Below, one piece after another: positions 16,273 to 25,520 of a stretch of DNA of 64,000 nucleotides. A program made the position numbers and the translations under genes. The stretch's first letter is position 1; each line of letters opens with the position of its first letter. The stretch is from Pseudomonas delhiensis (GTDB lineage: Bacteria > Pseudomonadota > Gammaproteobacteria > Pseudomonadales > Pseudomonadaceae). Below the pieces are notes generated by a model, which did not search any database, was not told where the DNA came from, and worked only from the letters and a program-made list of their open reading frames with translations. Where the stretch lies: positions 62,001 to 126,000 of the forward strand of contig NZ_FZPC01000014.1 in assembly GCF_900187975.1 (NCBI RefSeq). Direction: 5' to 3'.

Positions 16273-17847
16273 TTGAAGATGACACGACTTCGGCACTACC
16301 TGGGCGCCGGAGCCCTGGCCACGCTGGCCATGGCGCTACAGCAACCGGCCCATGCCGCCGATGGCCAGACCATCATCAACGCCAAGTGCATGGCGTGCCA
16401 CACCCCAGAGGGCAACGATTCCCTGAGCCGCATCAGCCACCAGCGCAAGACGCCGGAAGGCTGGCTGATGAGCATCGCGCGGATGCAGGTGATGTACGGC
16501 CTGAAGATCAGCGACGAGGATCGCCGCGCGGTGGTCAAGTTCCTCGCCGACAAGCAGGGCCTGGCGCCCAGCGAGACCGATGGCGTGCGCTACGCCCTGG
16601 AGCGCCGGTTGAACACCGTCGAGCACTTCGATAGCAACTTCGAGCAGATGTGCGCCCGCTGCCACTCGGCCGCGCGCATCGCCCTGCAGCGCCGCCCGGC
16701 GGCGGAGTGGGAGAAGCTGGTGAACTTCCACCTGGGCCGCTGGCCGTCGCTGGAATACCAGGCGCTGTCCCGCGACCGCGACTGGTTCGACCTGGCGAAG
16801 AAGGAGATGGTCCCGGAACTGGCCAAGCGCTTCCCGCTGGACAGCAAGGCCTGGAGCGACTGGCAGAAGAACCGGCCGAAGGCCGAGTCCCTGGCCGGGG
16901 AATGGAGCTTCGCCGGGCACATGCCGGGCAAGGGCGACGTGGCCGGCACCATGAGTGTCAGCGGCGGCGCCGGCGACCAGTTCAAGCTCAGCGTCAAGGG
17001 CCAGTACGCCGACGGCACCCCGTTCAACGGCGAGGGCAGCGCGGTGCTGTACAACGGCTTCGAATGGCGCGGCAACGTCACCGTGGGCGAGGTGACCATG
17101 CGCCAGGTGTTCGCCGCGCTGAAGGGCCAGATGCAGGGCCGCATGTTCGACAAGGCCCATGACGAGCGCGGCCTGGATTTCGTCGCCGCGCAGAACGGCA
17201 CCAGCCTCGTGCTGGGCGTGCAGCCGGCGTACCTGAAGGCCGGCAGCGAGACCGAGGTCAGCGTCATCGGCAGCGGGCTGAAGGGCAAGCCGTCGTTCGG
17301 CAAGGGCGTGGAGGTGCTCTCGGTGGTGTCCGAAACCCCCGAGCGCGTGACCGTGAAGGTCAAGGCCGACGCCTCGGCCGCGGCCGGCGAGCGCGAGGTC
17401 AGCGTCGGCACTGCCAAGGGCGGCAGCCTGGCGGTCTACAAGGACATCGCCGAGGTCAAGGTGGTACCGGAGTTCTCCGTCTCGCGCATCGGCGGCAACG
17501 GCGGTTCCACGCCCAAGGTGCAGGGCAGCTTCGACGCCGAGGCCTGGGGCAAGGGCGCCGACGGCAAGCCGTTCCGCATCGGCGTGTTCCCGGCCAAGTG
17601 GTCGGTGGAGCCCTTCGACGACCGCGCGAAAGAGGACCAGGACGTCAAGTTCGCCGGTGTGATGGACGCCGCCAGCGGCGTGTTCACCCCGGGCGACGCC
17701 GGCCCCAACCCCGAGCGCAAGATGATGACCAACAACGCCGGCAACCTGAAGGTGATCGCCGCCGTGGACGACGCCGGCAAGACGCACCAGGGCGAAGGCC
17801 ACATGATCGTCACCGTGCAGCGCTGGAACAACCCGCCGATCCCTTGA
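16273..17847 (+). CDS. qhpA: Quinohemoprotein amine dehydrogenase, alpha (dihaem) subunit
   Basis: This periplasmic protein of about 524 residues carries two haem c sites, CMACH at residues 39-43 and CARCH at 127-131, followed by the beta-rich domains of the alpha subunit. The enzyme oxidises primary amines to aldehydes and ammonia and passes electrons through these haems to a periplasmic acceptor. A Sec signal peptide is visible, ending at PAHA-AD. TTG at 16273 sits 7 bp after GGAGG; ATG at 16279, two codons later, is the alternative. The genes for radical SAM enzyme, gamma and beta subunits follow in order. Sigma-54 control is likely. Confidence 0.9.
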   Translation: MKMTRLRHYLGAGALATLAMALQQPAHAADGQTIINAKCMACHTPEGNDSLSRISHQRKTPEGWLMSIARMQVMYGLKISDEDRRAVVKFLADKQGLAPSETDGVRYALERRLNTVEHFDSNFEQMCARCHSAARIALQRRPAAEWEKLVNFHLGRWPSLEYQALSRDRDWFDLAKKEMVPELAKRFPLDSKAWSDWQKNRPKAESLAGEWSFAGHMPGKGDVAGTMSVSGGAGDQFKLSVKGQYADGTPFNGEGSAVLYNGFEWRGNVTVGEVTMRQVFAALKGQMQGRMFDKAHDERGLDFVAAQNGTSLVLGVQPAYLKAGSETEVSVIGSGLKGKPSFGKGVEVLSVVSETPERVTVKVKADASAAAGEREVSVGTAKGGSLAVYKDIAEVKVVPEFSVSRIGGNGGSTPKVQGSFDAEAWGKGADGKPFRIGVFPAKWSVEPFDDRAKEDQDVKFAGVMDAASGVFTPGDAGPNPERKMMTNNAGNLKVIAAVDDAGKTHQGEGHMIVTVQRWNNPPIP

Positions 17848-17935
17848 TCCACCGCGTCACACGGGTTCGGATGAACTGAACGCATGAACCCCCGCCCGCG
17901 GGCGGGGCGTACCAAGCAAGTTCCGGGAGGTCGCC

Positions 17936-19366
17936 ATGGGCGCCATCTTGAATCTGGTCGAGCGCAACCTGCACGAAGTGCGGGTGGATGCCGACCGCCT
18001 GTTGTTCCACATCCCCAGTTCGTCGCTGTTCGCCAGCGACGAACTGACCGGCGGGATCATCGATGCCCTGCGCGGGCACGCCTGCTCGCCGGACGAGCTG
18101 ACGCAGCGCCTGGGCGGGCGTTTCGAGGCCAGCGAGATCGACGAGACCCTGCGCGAGCTGATCGCGCTGGAGCTGGTCAGCGACGGCTCGCCATTGACGC
18201 CTGAGATCGGCATCAAGAAGGTCGACCGCACCGCGCTCAACACCGTGGTGCTGAACGTCAACACCGGCTGCAACCTCAGCTGCACCTACTGCTACAAGGA
18301 AGACCTGGACAAGCCCTCCGCCGGCAAGAAGATGGGCGCGGAAACCGCCGAGGCCTCGGTGGAGATGCTGCTCAGGGAATCGCCGGACGAGAAGCGCTAC
18401 ACCGTGGTGTTCTTCGGCGGCGAGCCGCTGTCCAACCGGCCGCTGATCGAGCACATGGTGGCCTACTGCGAGCGCCGCTTCGGCGAGCTGGGCAAGGCGG
18501 TGGACTTCGTCATGACCACCAACGCCACGCTGCTCACCGAAGAGATCGTCGACTGGCTCAACGCCCACCGCTTCGGCCTGTCCGTCAGCATCGACGGGCC
18601 CAAGACCGTGCACGACCGCAACCGCATCACCGTGGGCGGGCAGGGCACCTACGACGTGGTGCGGCGCAAGGCCGACATGCTGCTGTCGCGCTACACCAGC
18701 CGCCCGGTGGGCGCGCGGGTGACCCTGACCACCGGCGTCACCGACGTCGAGACCATCTGGGACCACCTGTTCAACGAACTGGGCTTCGCCGAGGTCGGCT
18801 TCGCCCCGGTGACCTCGGGCGACATCAGCAGCTTCAACCTGACCGGCGAGGAGCTCAAGCAGGTCTTCGCCAACATGAAGGCCCTGGGCCGACGCTACCT
18901 GGCGGAGGCGCTGGAGGGGCGCAACATCGGCTTCTCCAACCTGCACCAACTGATCACCGACATCCACGAGGGCCAGAAGAAGGCCCTGCCGTGCGGCGCC
19001 GGGCTGAAGATGCTGGCGGTGGACCACAAGGGCGAGCTGAACCTGTGCCACCGCTTCACCGGCTCCTCGCTGCCGACCTTCGGCAACGTGCACGCCGGGG
19101 TCAAGCAGGCCGAGCTGAACGACTTCCTCTCGCAACGCCTGGACCGCACCGACACCGGCTGCGCCAGCTGCCGCATCCGCAACCTGTGTTCCGGCGGCTG
19201 CTACCACGAGAGCTACGCGCGCTACGGCGACCCGGCGCACCCCACCTACCACTACTGCGAACTGATGAGGGACTGGGTGGACTTCGGCATCGAGGTCTAC
19301 AGCCGGATCATGGCCTCGAACCCCAGCTTCATCGACCGCCACATCACTCCGCGGAAGGCGCACTGA
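17936..19366 (+). CDS. qhpD: Radical SAM enzyme for QHNDH gamma-subunit thioether cross-linking
   Basis: This 476-residue radical SAM protein has the 4Fe-4S motif CNLSCTYC (Cys112, 116, 119) and a C-terminal SPASM region rich in cysteines: [26 protein letters not shown] and YHYCEL. QhpD in Paracoccus forms the Cys-Asp/Glu thioether bonds in the QHNDH gamma subunit, and this protein lies immediately upstream of a gamma-subunit gene that keeps every cross-linking residue. GGGAGG lies 7 bp before ATG 17936. The qhpC start follows one base after its stop, so the two are tightly coupled. Confidence 0.92.
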   Translation: MGAILNLVERNLHEVRVDADRLLFHIPSSSLFASDELTGGIIDALRGHACSPDELTQRLGGRFEASEIDETLRELIALELVSDGSPLTPEIGIKKVDRTALNTVVLNVNTGCNLSCTYCYKEDLDKPSAGKKMGAETAEASVEMLLRESPDEKRYTVVFFGGEPLSNRPLIEHMVAYCERRFGELGKAVDFVMTTNATLLTEEIVDWLNAHRFGLSVSIDGPKTVHDRNRITVGGQGTYDVVRRKADMLLSRYTSRPVGARVTLTTGVTDVETIWDHLFNELGFAEVGFAPVTSGDISSFNLTGEELKQVFANMKALGRRYLAEALEGRNIGFSNLHQLITDIHEGQKKALPCGAGLKMLAVDHKGELNLCHRFTGSSLPTFGNVHAGVKQAELNDFLSQRLDRTDTGCASCRIRNLCSGGCYHESYARYGDPAHPTYHYCELMRDWVDFGIEVYSRIMASNPSFIDRHITPRKAH

Positions 19367-19367
19367 C

Positions 19368-19691
19368 ATGAAACATCTCAAAGCGATCAACAACAAGGCA
19401 CAGCAGCTGGAGCAGGCCGCCGCCGAGGACCGCATCGAGGACGTGGTGGCGATGAACTCGGTCGCCGGCTGCGCCTCCACCACCGACCCGGGCTGGGAGA
19501 TCGACGTGTTCGGCGGCGTCTCCTCGCTGTGCCAGCCGATGGAGGCCGACCTCTACGGCTGCTCCGACCCCTGCTGGTGGCCGGCCCAGGTGCCGGACAT
19601 GATGAGCACCTACCCCGACTGGAACAAGGACGCGCAGGCCTCCGCGGAGAACTGGCGCAACCTCGGCACCGTATTCCCGGACGACAAATGA
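19368..19691 (+). CDS. qhpC: Quinohemoprotein amine dehydrogenase, gamma subunit (CTQ-bearing peptide)
   Basis: This 107-residue precursor has a 28-residue leader and a 79-residue mature chain. Subtracting 28 maps each known cross-link residue exactly: Cys35-Glu44, Cys55-Asp61 and Cys69-Asp77 for the thioethers, and Cys65-Trp71 for cysteine tryptophylquinone. The mature part shows [20 protein letters not shown]. The leader is not a Sec signal; in the known system it is recognised by QhpD and cut by the QhpE protease before export by QhpF. No qhpE or qhpF lies nearby. It starts one base after the qhpD stop and overlaps an ATGA with the following frame. Confidence 0.95.
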   Translation: MKHLKAINNKAQQLEQAAAEDRIEDVVAMNSVAGCASTTDPGWEIDVFGGVSSLCQPMEADLYGCSDPCWWPAQVPDMMSTYPDWNKDAQASAENWRNLGTVFPDDK

Positions 19692-19720
19692 GCGGACAGA
19701 AGAACAAGAGGAAGCACTGC

Positions 19721-20842
19721 ATGTCCAGAAAAGCATTCGCCGCCGTCCTCGGTGGCCTCTCGCTGGCCTGCGCGCTGCACGCCGCAGCCGCCGCCAACGA
19801 GGACAAGGCCCTGGAAAGTGGCCACGAGTACCTGGTGTCCACCAACTACCCGAACAACCTGCACGTCATCGACATGCAGACCGACAAGCTCTACAAGACC
19901 TGCACCATTCCCGGCGCCTATGGCCCGGGCATGATCCAGCTGTCGCCGGACCGCAGGATCGCCTACGTGCTGAGCAACCACTACGCGGACATCTACGGCC
20001 TGCAGCTGGACGACTGCAAGCCGGTGTTCCACGCCACCATCGCGCAGAAGCCGGGCGAGAACGCGCGCTCGATGTTCTCCATGACCGTCAGCCACGACGG
20101 CAAGGAGGTCTACGCCATCGCCAACCCGACGCTGATCCTCAGCGAGCACTACGAGGTGCAGCAGCCGCGCCTGCAGGTCTACGCCGCCGACGGCGGCATG
20201 GACGCCAAGCCGGTCCGCACCTTCCCGGCGCCGCGCCAGCTGACCATCATGCAGACCGGCGACGACGGCACCCTGTACGTGGCCGGCCCGGACATCTACA
20301 AGGTGGACGTGAAGACCGGCAAGTTCGACGTGCTGATCCCCAGCCGCAACTGGAAGCGCCCGAACTACTCGCCGCCGGACGTGCTCTACGTGTGGAACCA
20401 GCAGACCTACCCGCGCGACTTCTCGCTGCTGTACACCACCGCGAAGTTCAAGGACGCCAAGCAGGACCCGGCCACCGCCGACTACCTGTACGGCTTCTTC
20501 AACATCGACCTGGCCACCGGCAAGACCGAGACCGTCGACTTCGGCCCGGTCACCGAGGTGTACTTCAGCGGCATCCGCTCGCCGAAGGACCGCAACGTGA
20601 TGTACGGCGTGCTCAACCGCCTGGTCAAGTACGACATCAAGGCGCAGAAGCTGGAGAAGGCCGCCAGCCTCGACCACTCCTACTACTGCCTGACCGCCAA
20701 CAAGGCCGGCACCAAGCTGTACCTGACCGGCACCCTGAACGACGTGGCGATCTTCGACGCCGACAGCCTGGAGCGCATCGGCGACCTGAAGCTGCCCGGC
20801 GGCGACATGGCGATCACCACCAGCCAGGCCTTCATCCGCTGA
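19721..20842 (+). CDS. qhpB: Quinohemoprotein amine dehydrogenase, beta subunit
   Basis: The 373-residue protein has a Sec signal peptide (LACALHAAAAA) followed by a seven-bladed beta-propeller of the YVTN type, matching the QHNDH beta subunit that caps the active site with alpha and gamma. ATG at 19721 is chosen for the AGAGGAAG just upstream; an in-frame ATG at 19688 overlaps the qhpC stop but would disrupt the signal peptide. It is the last gene of the cluster; a strong GC-rich hairpin follows. Confidence 0.9.
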   Translation: MSRKAFAAVLGGLSLACALHAAAAANEDKALESGHEYLVSTNYPNNLHVIDMQTDKLYKTCTIPGAYGPGMIQLSPDRRIAYVLSNHYADIYGLQLDDCKPVFHATIAQKPGENARSMFSMTVSHDGKEVYAIANPTLILSEHYEVQQPRLQVYAADGGMDAKPVRTFPAPRQLTIMQTGDDGTLYVAGPDIYKVDVKTGKFDVLIPSRNWKRPNYSPPDVLYVWNQQTYPRDFSLLYTTAKFKDAKQDPATADYLYGFFNIDLATGKTETVDFGPVTEVYFSGIRSPKDRNVMYGVLNRLVKYDIKAQKLEKAASLDHSYYCLTANKAGTKLYLTGTLNDVAIFDADSLERIGDLKLPGGDMAITTSQAFIR

Positions 20843-20847
20843 AAACG

Positions 20848-20875
20848 CCGGGCGCCGCCTGCTGGCGGCGCCCGG
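20848..20875 (+). terminator. GC-rich hairpin after qhpB
   Basis: CCGGGCGCCGCC and GGCGGCGCCCGG are perfect 12 bp arms with a TGCT loop, 5 bp after the stop. There is no T-run. It lies between convergent genes and could serve both. Confidence 0.6.
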
Positions 20876-20884
20876 TCGTGCCTT

Positions 20885-21046
20885 TCAGGCGCCGGGGTCG
20901 ATGACCTCCGGCTCCGCTTCCTCCGTGCTCAGGTAGCGTTGTGCGCCGCAATGGCTGCAGCGCTGGTGGAGCATCAGCACATCGCCCACGCGGGTGGGCA
21001 CGCCCTCGCTCCAGCGGCAGCCCAGGAAAAGGCAGCGTAATCGCAT
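20885..21046 (-). CDS. Small cysteine-rich (zinc-ribbon-like) protein
   Basis: A 53-residue protein with CLFLGC near the N-terminus and CSHCG near residue 33, a four-cysteine arrangement that could bind one zinc. ATG at 21046 is preceded by GGGAGGTCTC, an excellent ribosome-binding site, which is why I prefer it over the much longer open frame upstream. Function is unknown. It is convergent with qhpB. Confidence 0.65.
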   Translation of the reverse strand: MRLRCLFLGCRWSEGVPTRVGDVLMLHQRCSHCGAQRYLSTEEAEPEVIDPGA

Positions 21047-21338
21047 GAGACCTCCCGTCGGGAGCGGCTCCCGACCGCAGAACAGGCAGAGTGGGTTCGG
21101 ATCGCCCCGGCTTGTTCTTGTCTGGCGACGGTCGCGGCCAGCATCCGCCCGGCGCTCTAGAATGGGCAATCTAATCGCCGCAGGGCCCGTGGGGCGGGGC
21201 CTGTCGCTCCAACTGCCGTCGTCTTTTCGGGCGATTGACCCGCCGGGGCATATCCCTAGCATCCGGGGGAACGGCGGCGCACCCGGTGCGCGCGCCAGGT
21301 TTCGAACGATGGGGGCCGCGAGGGCCTGGAGTGACGAG

Positions 21339-22142
21339 ATGAGCAAGAACAGCAAAGGCCGCGCACTGGTGACCGGCGCTTCCGCCGGCATAGGCGCGGC
21401 CTACGCCCAGCGCCTGGCGGAGCGGGGCCACGACCTGCTGCTGGTGGCCCGCGACCGGGCACGGCTGGCGGCCCTGGCCGCCTGCCTGCAGGCCGAGTAC
21501 GGGGTGGACGTCGACATACTGCCGGCGGACCTGACCGTGGCGAAGGAACGCGCCCGGGTGGAGGCGCGCCTGGCCGGGGACGCCGGCATCGACATGCTGG
21601 TGAACAACGCCGGGATGGCGGTCAAGGGCAGCCTGGTGGAGGCGGGGCTGGACCAGCTGGAGCAGATGATCACCCTCAACGTGCTGGCCTCGGCGCGCCT
21701 GGCCGGCTGCGCGGCCAAGGCCTTCGCCGCGAAGGGGCGGGGCACCATCGTCAACCTCACCTCGATCCTGGCCCTGGCGCCGGAGCAGTTCAACGGCGTG
21801 TACAGCGGCACCAAGGCGTTCCTGCTCAACCTGAGCATCTCGCTGCAGCAGGAACTGGCGCCCCTGGGCGTGCGCGTGCAGGCGGTGCTGCCGGGCGCCA
21901 CCCGCACGGAAATCTGGGACCGCTCGGGCACCGACGTCCCGGAAGACATCCTCATGGAAGTCGGCCACATGGTCGACGCCGCTCTGGCCGGCCTGGACCT
22001 GGGCGAGCTCATCACCATCCCGGCGCTGCCCGACATGCGGGACTTCGAGGCCTACACCCGCGCGCGGCAGAACCTGGCGCCCTTCCTCTCCGGCCGCCTG
22101 CCGGCGGAGCGCTACGGCGTGCAGGTGGAATCGACCCCGTAG
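21339..22142 (+). CDS. Short-chain dehydrogenase/reductase (SDR)
   Basis: This 267-residue classical SDR has the nucleotide motif TGASAGIGAAYA (about residues 11-22), the NNAG motif (LVNNAGMAV, about 88-96), a catalytic serine in LTSILAL and a YSGTK (YxxxK) active site. It uses NAD(P)H to reduce a carbonyl, or the reverse; the substrate is unknown. ATG at 21339 follows GGAGTGACGAG. It is a single gene with REP elements downstream, and a TetR gene converges from the other side. Confidence 0.88.
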   Translation: MSKNSKGRALVTGASAGIGAAYAQRLAERGHDLLLVARDRARLAALAACLQAEYGVDVDILPADLTVAKERARVEARLAGDAGIDMLVNNAGMAVKGSLVEAGLDQLEQMITLNVLASARLAGCAAKAFAAKGRGTIVNLTSILALAPEQFNGVYSGTKAFLLNLSISLQQELAPLGVRVQAVLPGATRTEIWDRSGTDVPEDILMEVGHMVDAALAGLDLGELITIPALPDMRDFEAYTRARQNLAPFLSGRLPAERYGVQVESTP

Positions 22143-22383
22143 GGCGCATAACGCCTACGGCGTCATTCGCTAAATCGCGGACGGAGTCCGCTCCTACGGT
22201 TCCAGGAAGCACGGACGTAGGACTCAGTCCGCGATTGGATTCACCGGCCGCGCCGGACACCCCGGTGGCGCGACCAACGGCGGATAACCGCGAACGGTTA
22301 TTCGCCCTACGTCGCCCCACCCACGCTATTCCCCTGTAGGAGCGCGCCCTGCGCGCGAAATCGCGGGCAGGGCCCGCTCCTAC
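22140..22383. repeat. REP-like cluster (four palindromes)
   Basis: Between the SDR and TetR genes: an ATAACGCCTACGGCGTCAT palindrome, GCGGACGGAGTCCGC with CTCCTACG, an ATAACCGCGAACGGTTAT palindrome (about 22283-22300), and a long GTAGGAGCGCGCCCTGCGCG / CGGGCAGGGCCCGCTCCTAC pair at 22335-22383. Confidence 0.8.
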
Positions 22384-22946
22384 AGTTCGCCCGCGATATC
22401 GCGCTTGAGATAGCGCCGGGTGCTTTCCAGGATGCGTTCGGACAATGCCGGGTCGGCCACGCTGCGCGACAGCAGCAGGGCGCCGACCAGGGTGGCCAGG
22501 GTCGCCACCGCCTGGTCCGCCGGATGCTCCGCGGGCAGCACCTTCTCCAGCCGCTCCAGGCGCTGGGTCAGGGCCCGGTCGGTGGTCGGGCTGGGGCGGC
22601 CGCGGGCGCCCAGTTCGGCGCTCAGGGTGGGGAAGGGGCAGCCGCGCTCGGGGTGGTCGCGATGCTGCTCGGAGAGGTAGTCGTCGATGAAGTTCGCCAG
22701 CGCGTTGGGCCCGCGGAAGGTCTCGGCGGCCACCTCGGCGAGCTGGTCGGAGGCCGCCTGCAGGGCGATCTCCACCAGCTCTTCCTTGGACTTGAAGTGC
22801 GCGTAGAAACCACCGTGGGTCAGCCCCAGGGCCTTCATCAGGGGCTGCAGGCCGGTGGCTTCCACGCCCTCGCTGCGGAAACGCCGCGAGGCCTCGTCGA
22901 TGATGCGCTGGCGCGTCTGGGCCTTGTGGTCGTCGGGGTAGCGCAT
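22380..22946 (-). CDS. TetR/AcrR family transcriptional regulator
   Basis: The 188-residue protein has the TetR HTH at about residues 10-55 (RIIDEASRRFRSEGVEATGL, then LMKALGLTHGGFYAHFKSKEEL), a form common in NemR/AcuR-type repressors, and a C-terminal TetR ligand domain with one cysteine in RGCPFPTL. The upstream gap carries a perfect 7 bp inverted repeat likely to be its operator. It sits between an SDR gene and mexT; either could be a target. Confidence 0.87.
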   Translation of the reverse strand: MRYPDDHKAQTRQRIIDEASRRFRSEGVEATGLQPLMKALGLTHGGFYAHFKSKEELVEIALQAASDQLAEVAAETFRGPNALANFIDDYLSEQHRDHPERGCPFPTLSAELGARGRPSPTTDRALTQRLERLEKVLPAEHPADQAVATLATLVGALLLSRSVADPALSERILESTRRYLKRDIAGEL

Positions 22947-22963
22947 GGGGCTGGTCCTGGATC

Positions 22964-22986
22964 GAATGACATGTCGACCGTCATTC
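22964..22986. promoter_or_regulatory. Candidate TetR operator
   Basis: GAATGAC-N9-GTCATTC, perfect 7 bp arms, 17 bp upstream of the TetR start codon. Confidence 0.55.
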
Positions 22987-23018
22987 TAACCCCGAAGCCG
23001 GAACTGCGCCGAGCGGCC

Positions 23019-23936
23019 TCAGACCAGGCTGTCGGGATCACCGACGAACATACTGATGCGCGAGCGCAGCCAGCGTTCGGCCGGGTCGTTGTCCTGGGCG
23101 CCGCGCCAGACCATGGACAGCTCGGCCGGGCGCGGGGTGAAGGGCGGCTCCTCGGCGCGCAGGCCGCCGGCGGCGGTCAGCGCCAGGGCCGCGTAGTCCG
23201 GCACCGTGGCGATCAGGTCGGTGCCGGCGAGCAGGGCGCCCAGGCCGTTGAACTGCGGCACCGCCAGCACCACCTGGCGCTTGCGGTCGAGGGTCGCCAG
23301 CTGTTCGTCGACGAAGCCTTCCAGGTCGCCGGCGTAGGACACCATGGCATGGGGTCGGGTGCAGTAGTCGTCCAGGCTCAGCTGGCCGGGCACCGAATCG
23401 GCGCGCAGCACCTTCCACTTGCTGCGGCGCAGGGTCTTGCGCTTGGCGTTGGCCGGCAGCTCGTCGGTGTAGCTGACGCCCACGGAAATCTCGCCGGAGG
23501 CCAGCAGTTGCGGCATCAACAGGTAGTTGGCGCGGCGCACCACCAGGACGATGCCCGGCGCCTCGGAGCGCAGGCGGCGCAGCAGCGCCGGCAGCAGGCC
23601 GAACTCCACGTCGTCGGACAGGCCGATGCGGAACACCGACTTGCTGGTGGCCGGGTCGAAGTCGGCGGCGCGGCTCAGGGCGGTGGAGATGGAGTCCAGC
23701 GCCGGCGACAGGTGGCCGAAGATCTCCTGGGCCCGGGCGGTGGGCTCCATGCTGCGGCCGGTGCGGACGAACAGCGGGTCGTCGAACAGGTTGCGCAGGC
23801 GCGCCAGGGCCGCGCTGATCGCCGGCTGGCCGAGGAACAGCTTCTCGGCGGCGCGGGTCACGCTGCGTTCGTGCATCAGCGTTTCGAAGACGATCAACAG
23901 GTTGAGGTCAACCTTGCGGAGGTCGTTGCGGTTCAT
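23019..23936 (-). CDS. mexT: LysR-type regulator MexT
   Basis: This 305-residue LysR protein matches what I recall of P. aeruginosa MexT almost throughout, from MNRNDLRKVDLNLLIVFETL and the HTH block VTRAAEKLFLGQPAISAALA to the C-terminal WRGAQDNDPAERWLRSRISM. MexT activates mexEF-oprN and mexS in response to redox/disulfide stress. It is divergent from mexS, as in PAO1. mexEF-oprN, which follows mexT in PAO1, is absent here: a TetR gene lies downstream instead. Confidence 0.92.
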   Translation of the reverse strand: MNRNDLRKVDLNLLIVFETLMHERSVTRAAEKLFLGQPAISAALARLRNLFDDPLFVRTGRSMEPTARAQEIFGHLSPALDSISTALSRAADFDPATSKSVFRIGLSDDVEFGLLPALLRRLRSEAPGIVLVVRRANYLLMPQLLASGEISVGVSYTDELPANAKRKTLRRSKWKVLRADSVPGQLSLDDYCTRPHAMVSYAGDLEGFVDEQLATLDRKRQVVLAVPQFNGLGALLAGTDLIATVPDYAALALTAAGGLRAEEPPFTPRPAELSMVWRGAQDNDPAERWLRSRISMFVGDPDSLV

Positions 23937-24229
23937 GGGGGCTCCCTGACGATGGGGGAAAAGTGAAGCGCGGCGCGTCTGGCGTCAAGGTCTGACAGAT
24001 AAGTCCTTGATCATTTTCCGCATTCTTCCTTAGCAAGACGCTTCATTGCCGTTATCCTTCCCTACTGCGCAGCCGTATTTTTCGGGCGTTGCCTGGCGCT
24101 CCGGCCTGCGCGATCGATATGCCTGCGGAATCATCGGCATTTATGTCGACTATCGATAGCGGTGGGTAGCAAGCACAAGAAAGCCCGGATAGAGTCCGTG
24201 GCTATAAAGCATCAAAGGCGAGGTATGTG
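23937..24229. promoter_or_regulatory. mexT-mexS divergent control region
   Basis: The 293 bp gap carries ATCGAT-type elements (GATCGATAT near 24112 and ACTATCGATAG near 24149) and an ATCATCGGC stretch, in the style of LysR nod-box half-sites. I can see the elements but cannot fit an exact MexT box. Confidence 0.4.
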
Positions 24230-25249
24230 ATGTCCCGCATGATCCGATTCCACCAGTTCGGTGATGCCTCGGTACTCAAACTCGAGGAAGTCCCGACCCC
24301 GCAACCGGGGCCGGATGAAGTCCTGATCCGCACCCAGGCGCTGGGCGTGAGCTGGCGCGACGTGCTCTGGCGGCAGAACCTGGCGCCCGACCAGGCCCAG
24401 CTGCCCGCCGGGATCGGCTACGAACTGGCCGGCGTGGTCGAGGCCGTGGGCGCGAACGTCACCGATCTTGCGCCCGGCATGGCCGTGGCCAGCTTCCCGG
24501 CCGATTCGCCGAACCAGTACCCGGCCTGGGGCGACTACGTGGTGATGCCGCGCACCTCGCTGACGCGCTACCCGGACAACCTCACCCCGGTCGAGGCCGC
24601 GGTGCACTACACCGGCCTGCTGTACGCCTACTTCGCCCTGGTTGAGCTGGCCAGGCTGCAGCCGGGCCAGCACGTGCTGATCACCGAGGCCGGGCACTGC
24701 CTGGCGCCGCAGTCGATCCAGCTGGCCAAGGCCCTGGGCGCCAAGGTCATCGCCACCACCAGCCACGAGAACACCCGCGACTTCATCCGCAGCCTGGGCG
24801 CCGACAAGGTGATCTACACCGAGGAGCAGGACCTGGTGCTGGAAGTCGAGCGCTTCACCGACGGCAAGGGCGTGGAAGTGGTCCTGGACCAGTGCGCCGG
24901 CCCGCAGATGAAGCTCTTGGGCGACGTCGCCGCGCCGCGCGGCAAGCTGATCCTCTACGGCATCAACGGCGGCAACGACGCCACCTTCCCGGCCTGCGCG
25001 GCCTTCAAGAAGCACCTGCAGTTCTACCGCCACTGCGTGCTGGACTTCACCGGCCAGCCGGAAATCGGCCTGACGCGCAACGACGAGGCGGTGCAGCGGG
25101 CGCTGCAGGCGATCAACCAGATGACCGCCGACCAGTTGCTCAAGCCGAGCATCGACAAGGTCTTCGACTTCGCCAGGTTCCGCGAGGCCAGCAACTACAT
25201 GGAAAGCTGCCCCGGCGGCGGCCGGGTGGTGATGAAGGTCGCCGACTGA
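24230..25249 (+). CDS. mexS: MexS-type zinc-free medium-chain oxidoreductase (quinone oxidoreductase-like)
   Basis: This 339-residue medium-chain dehydrogenase/reductase opens with MSRMIRFHQFGDASVLKLEE, as in MexS. GIGYELAGVVEAVGANV is the GroES-like core, and the Rossmann region follows near residue 150 with HVLITEAGHCL in place of a standard GxGxxG. MexS is thought to detoxify electrophilic metabolites; its loss activates MexT in P. aeruginosa. ATG at 24230 is preferred over GTG at 24227. The frame looks intact along its whole length, so wild-type MexS should be made. Confidence 0.9.
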   Translation: MSRMIRFHQFGDASVLKLEEVPTPQPGPDEVLIRTQALGVSWRDVLWRQNLAPDQAQLPAGIGYELAGVVEAVGANVTDLAPGMAVASFPADSPNQYPAWGDYVVMPRTSLTRYPDNLTPVEAAVHYTGLLYAYFALVELARLQPGQHVLITEAGHCLAPQSIQLAKALGAKVIATTSHENTRDFIRSLGADKVIYTEEQDLVLEVERFTDGKGVEVVLDQCAGPQMKLLGDVAAPRGKLILYGINGGNDATFPACAAFKKHLQFYRHCVLDFTGQPEIGLTRNDEAVQRALQAINQMTADQLLKPSIDKVFDFARFREASNYMESCPGGGRVVMKVAD

Positions 25250-25309
25250 CCTGCCGTCCCGCGCAATGCCAGAAGCCACTCCCCGGAGTGGCTTCGGCGT
25301 TTCCGCGCC

Positions 25310-25520
25310 CCCGCTTTTCGCAGGAGCGAGCTTGCTCGCGAACAAACCCCGTGCCGAAGCTGTTCGCGAGCAGGCTCGCTCCTACAGGGGAACGGTGTGG
25401 GTGGGGCGTAGGGCGAATAACCGTTCGCGGTTATCCGCCGTTGGCCGCGCCACCGGGGCGTTCGGCGCGGCCGGTGAATCCAATCGCGGACGGAGTCCGC
25501 TCCTACGACCGTGCTTCCTG
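25310..25520. repeat. REP-like cluster after mexS
   Basis: Three elements: GCAGGAGCGAGCTTGCTCGC paired with GCGAGCAGGCTCGCTCCTAC (25320-25387), the ATAACCGTTCGCGGTTAT palindrome (about 25415-25432), and GCGGACGGAGTCCGCTCCTA (about 25485-25504). No gene is visible in the 25250-25701 gap. Confidence 0.8.
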
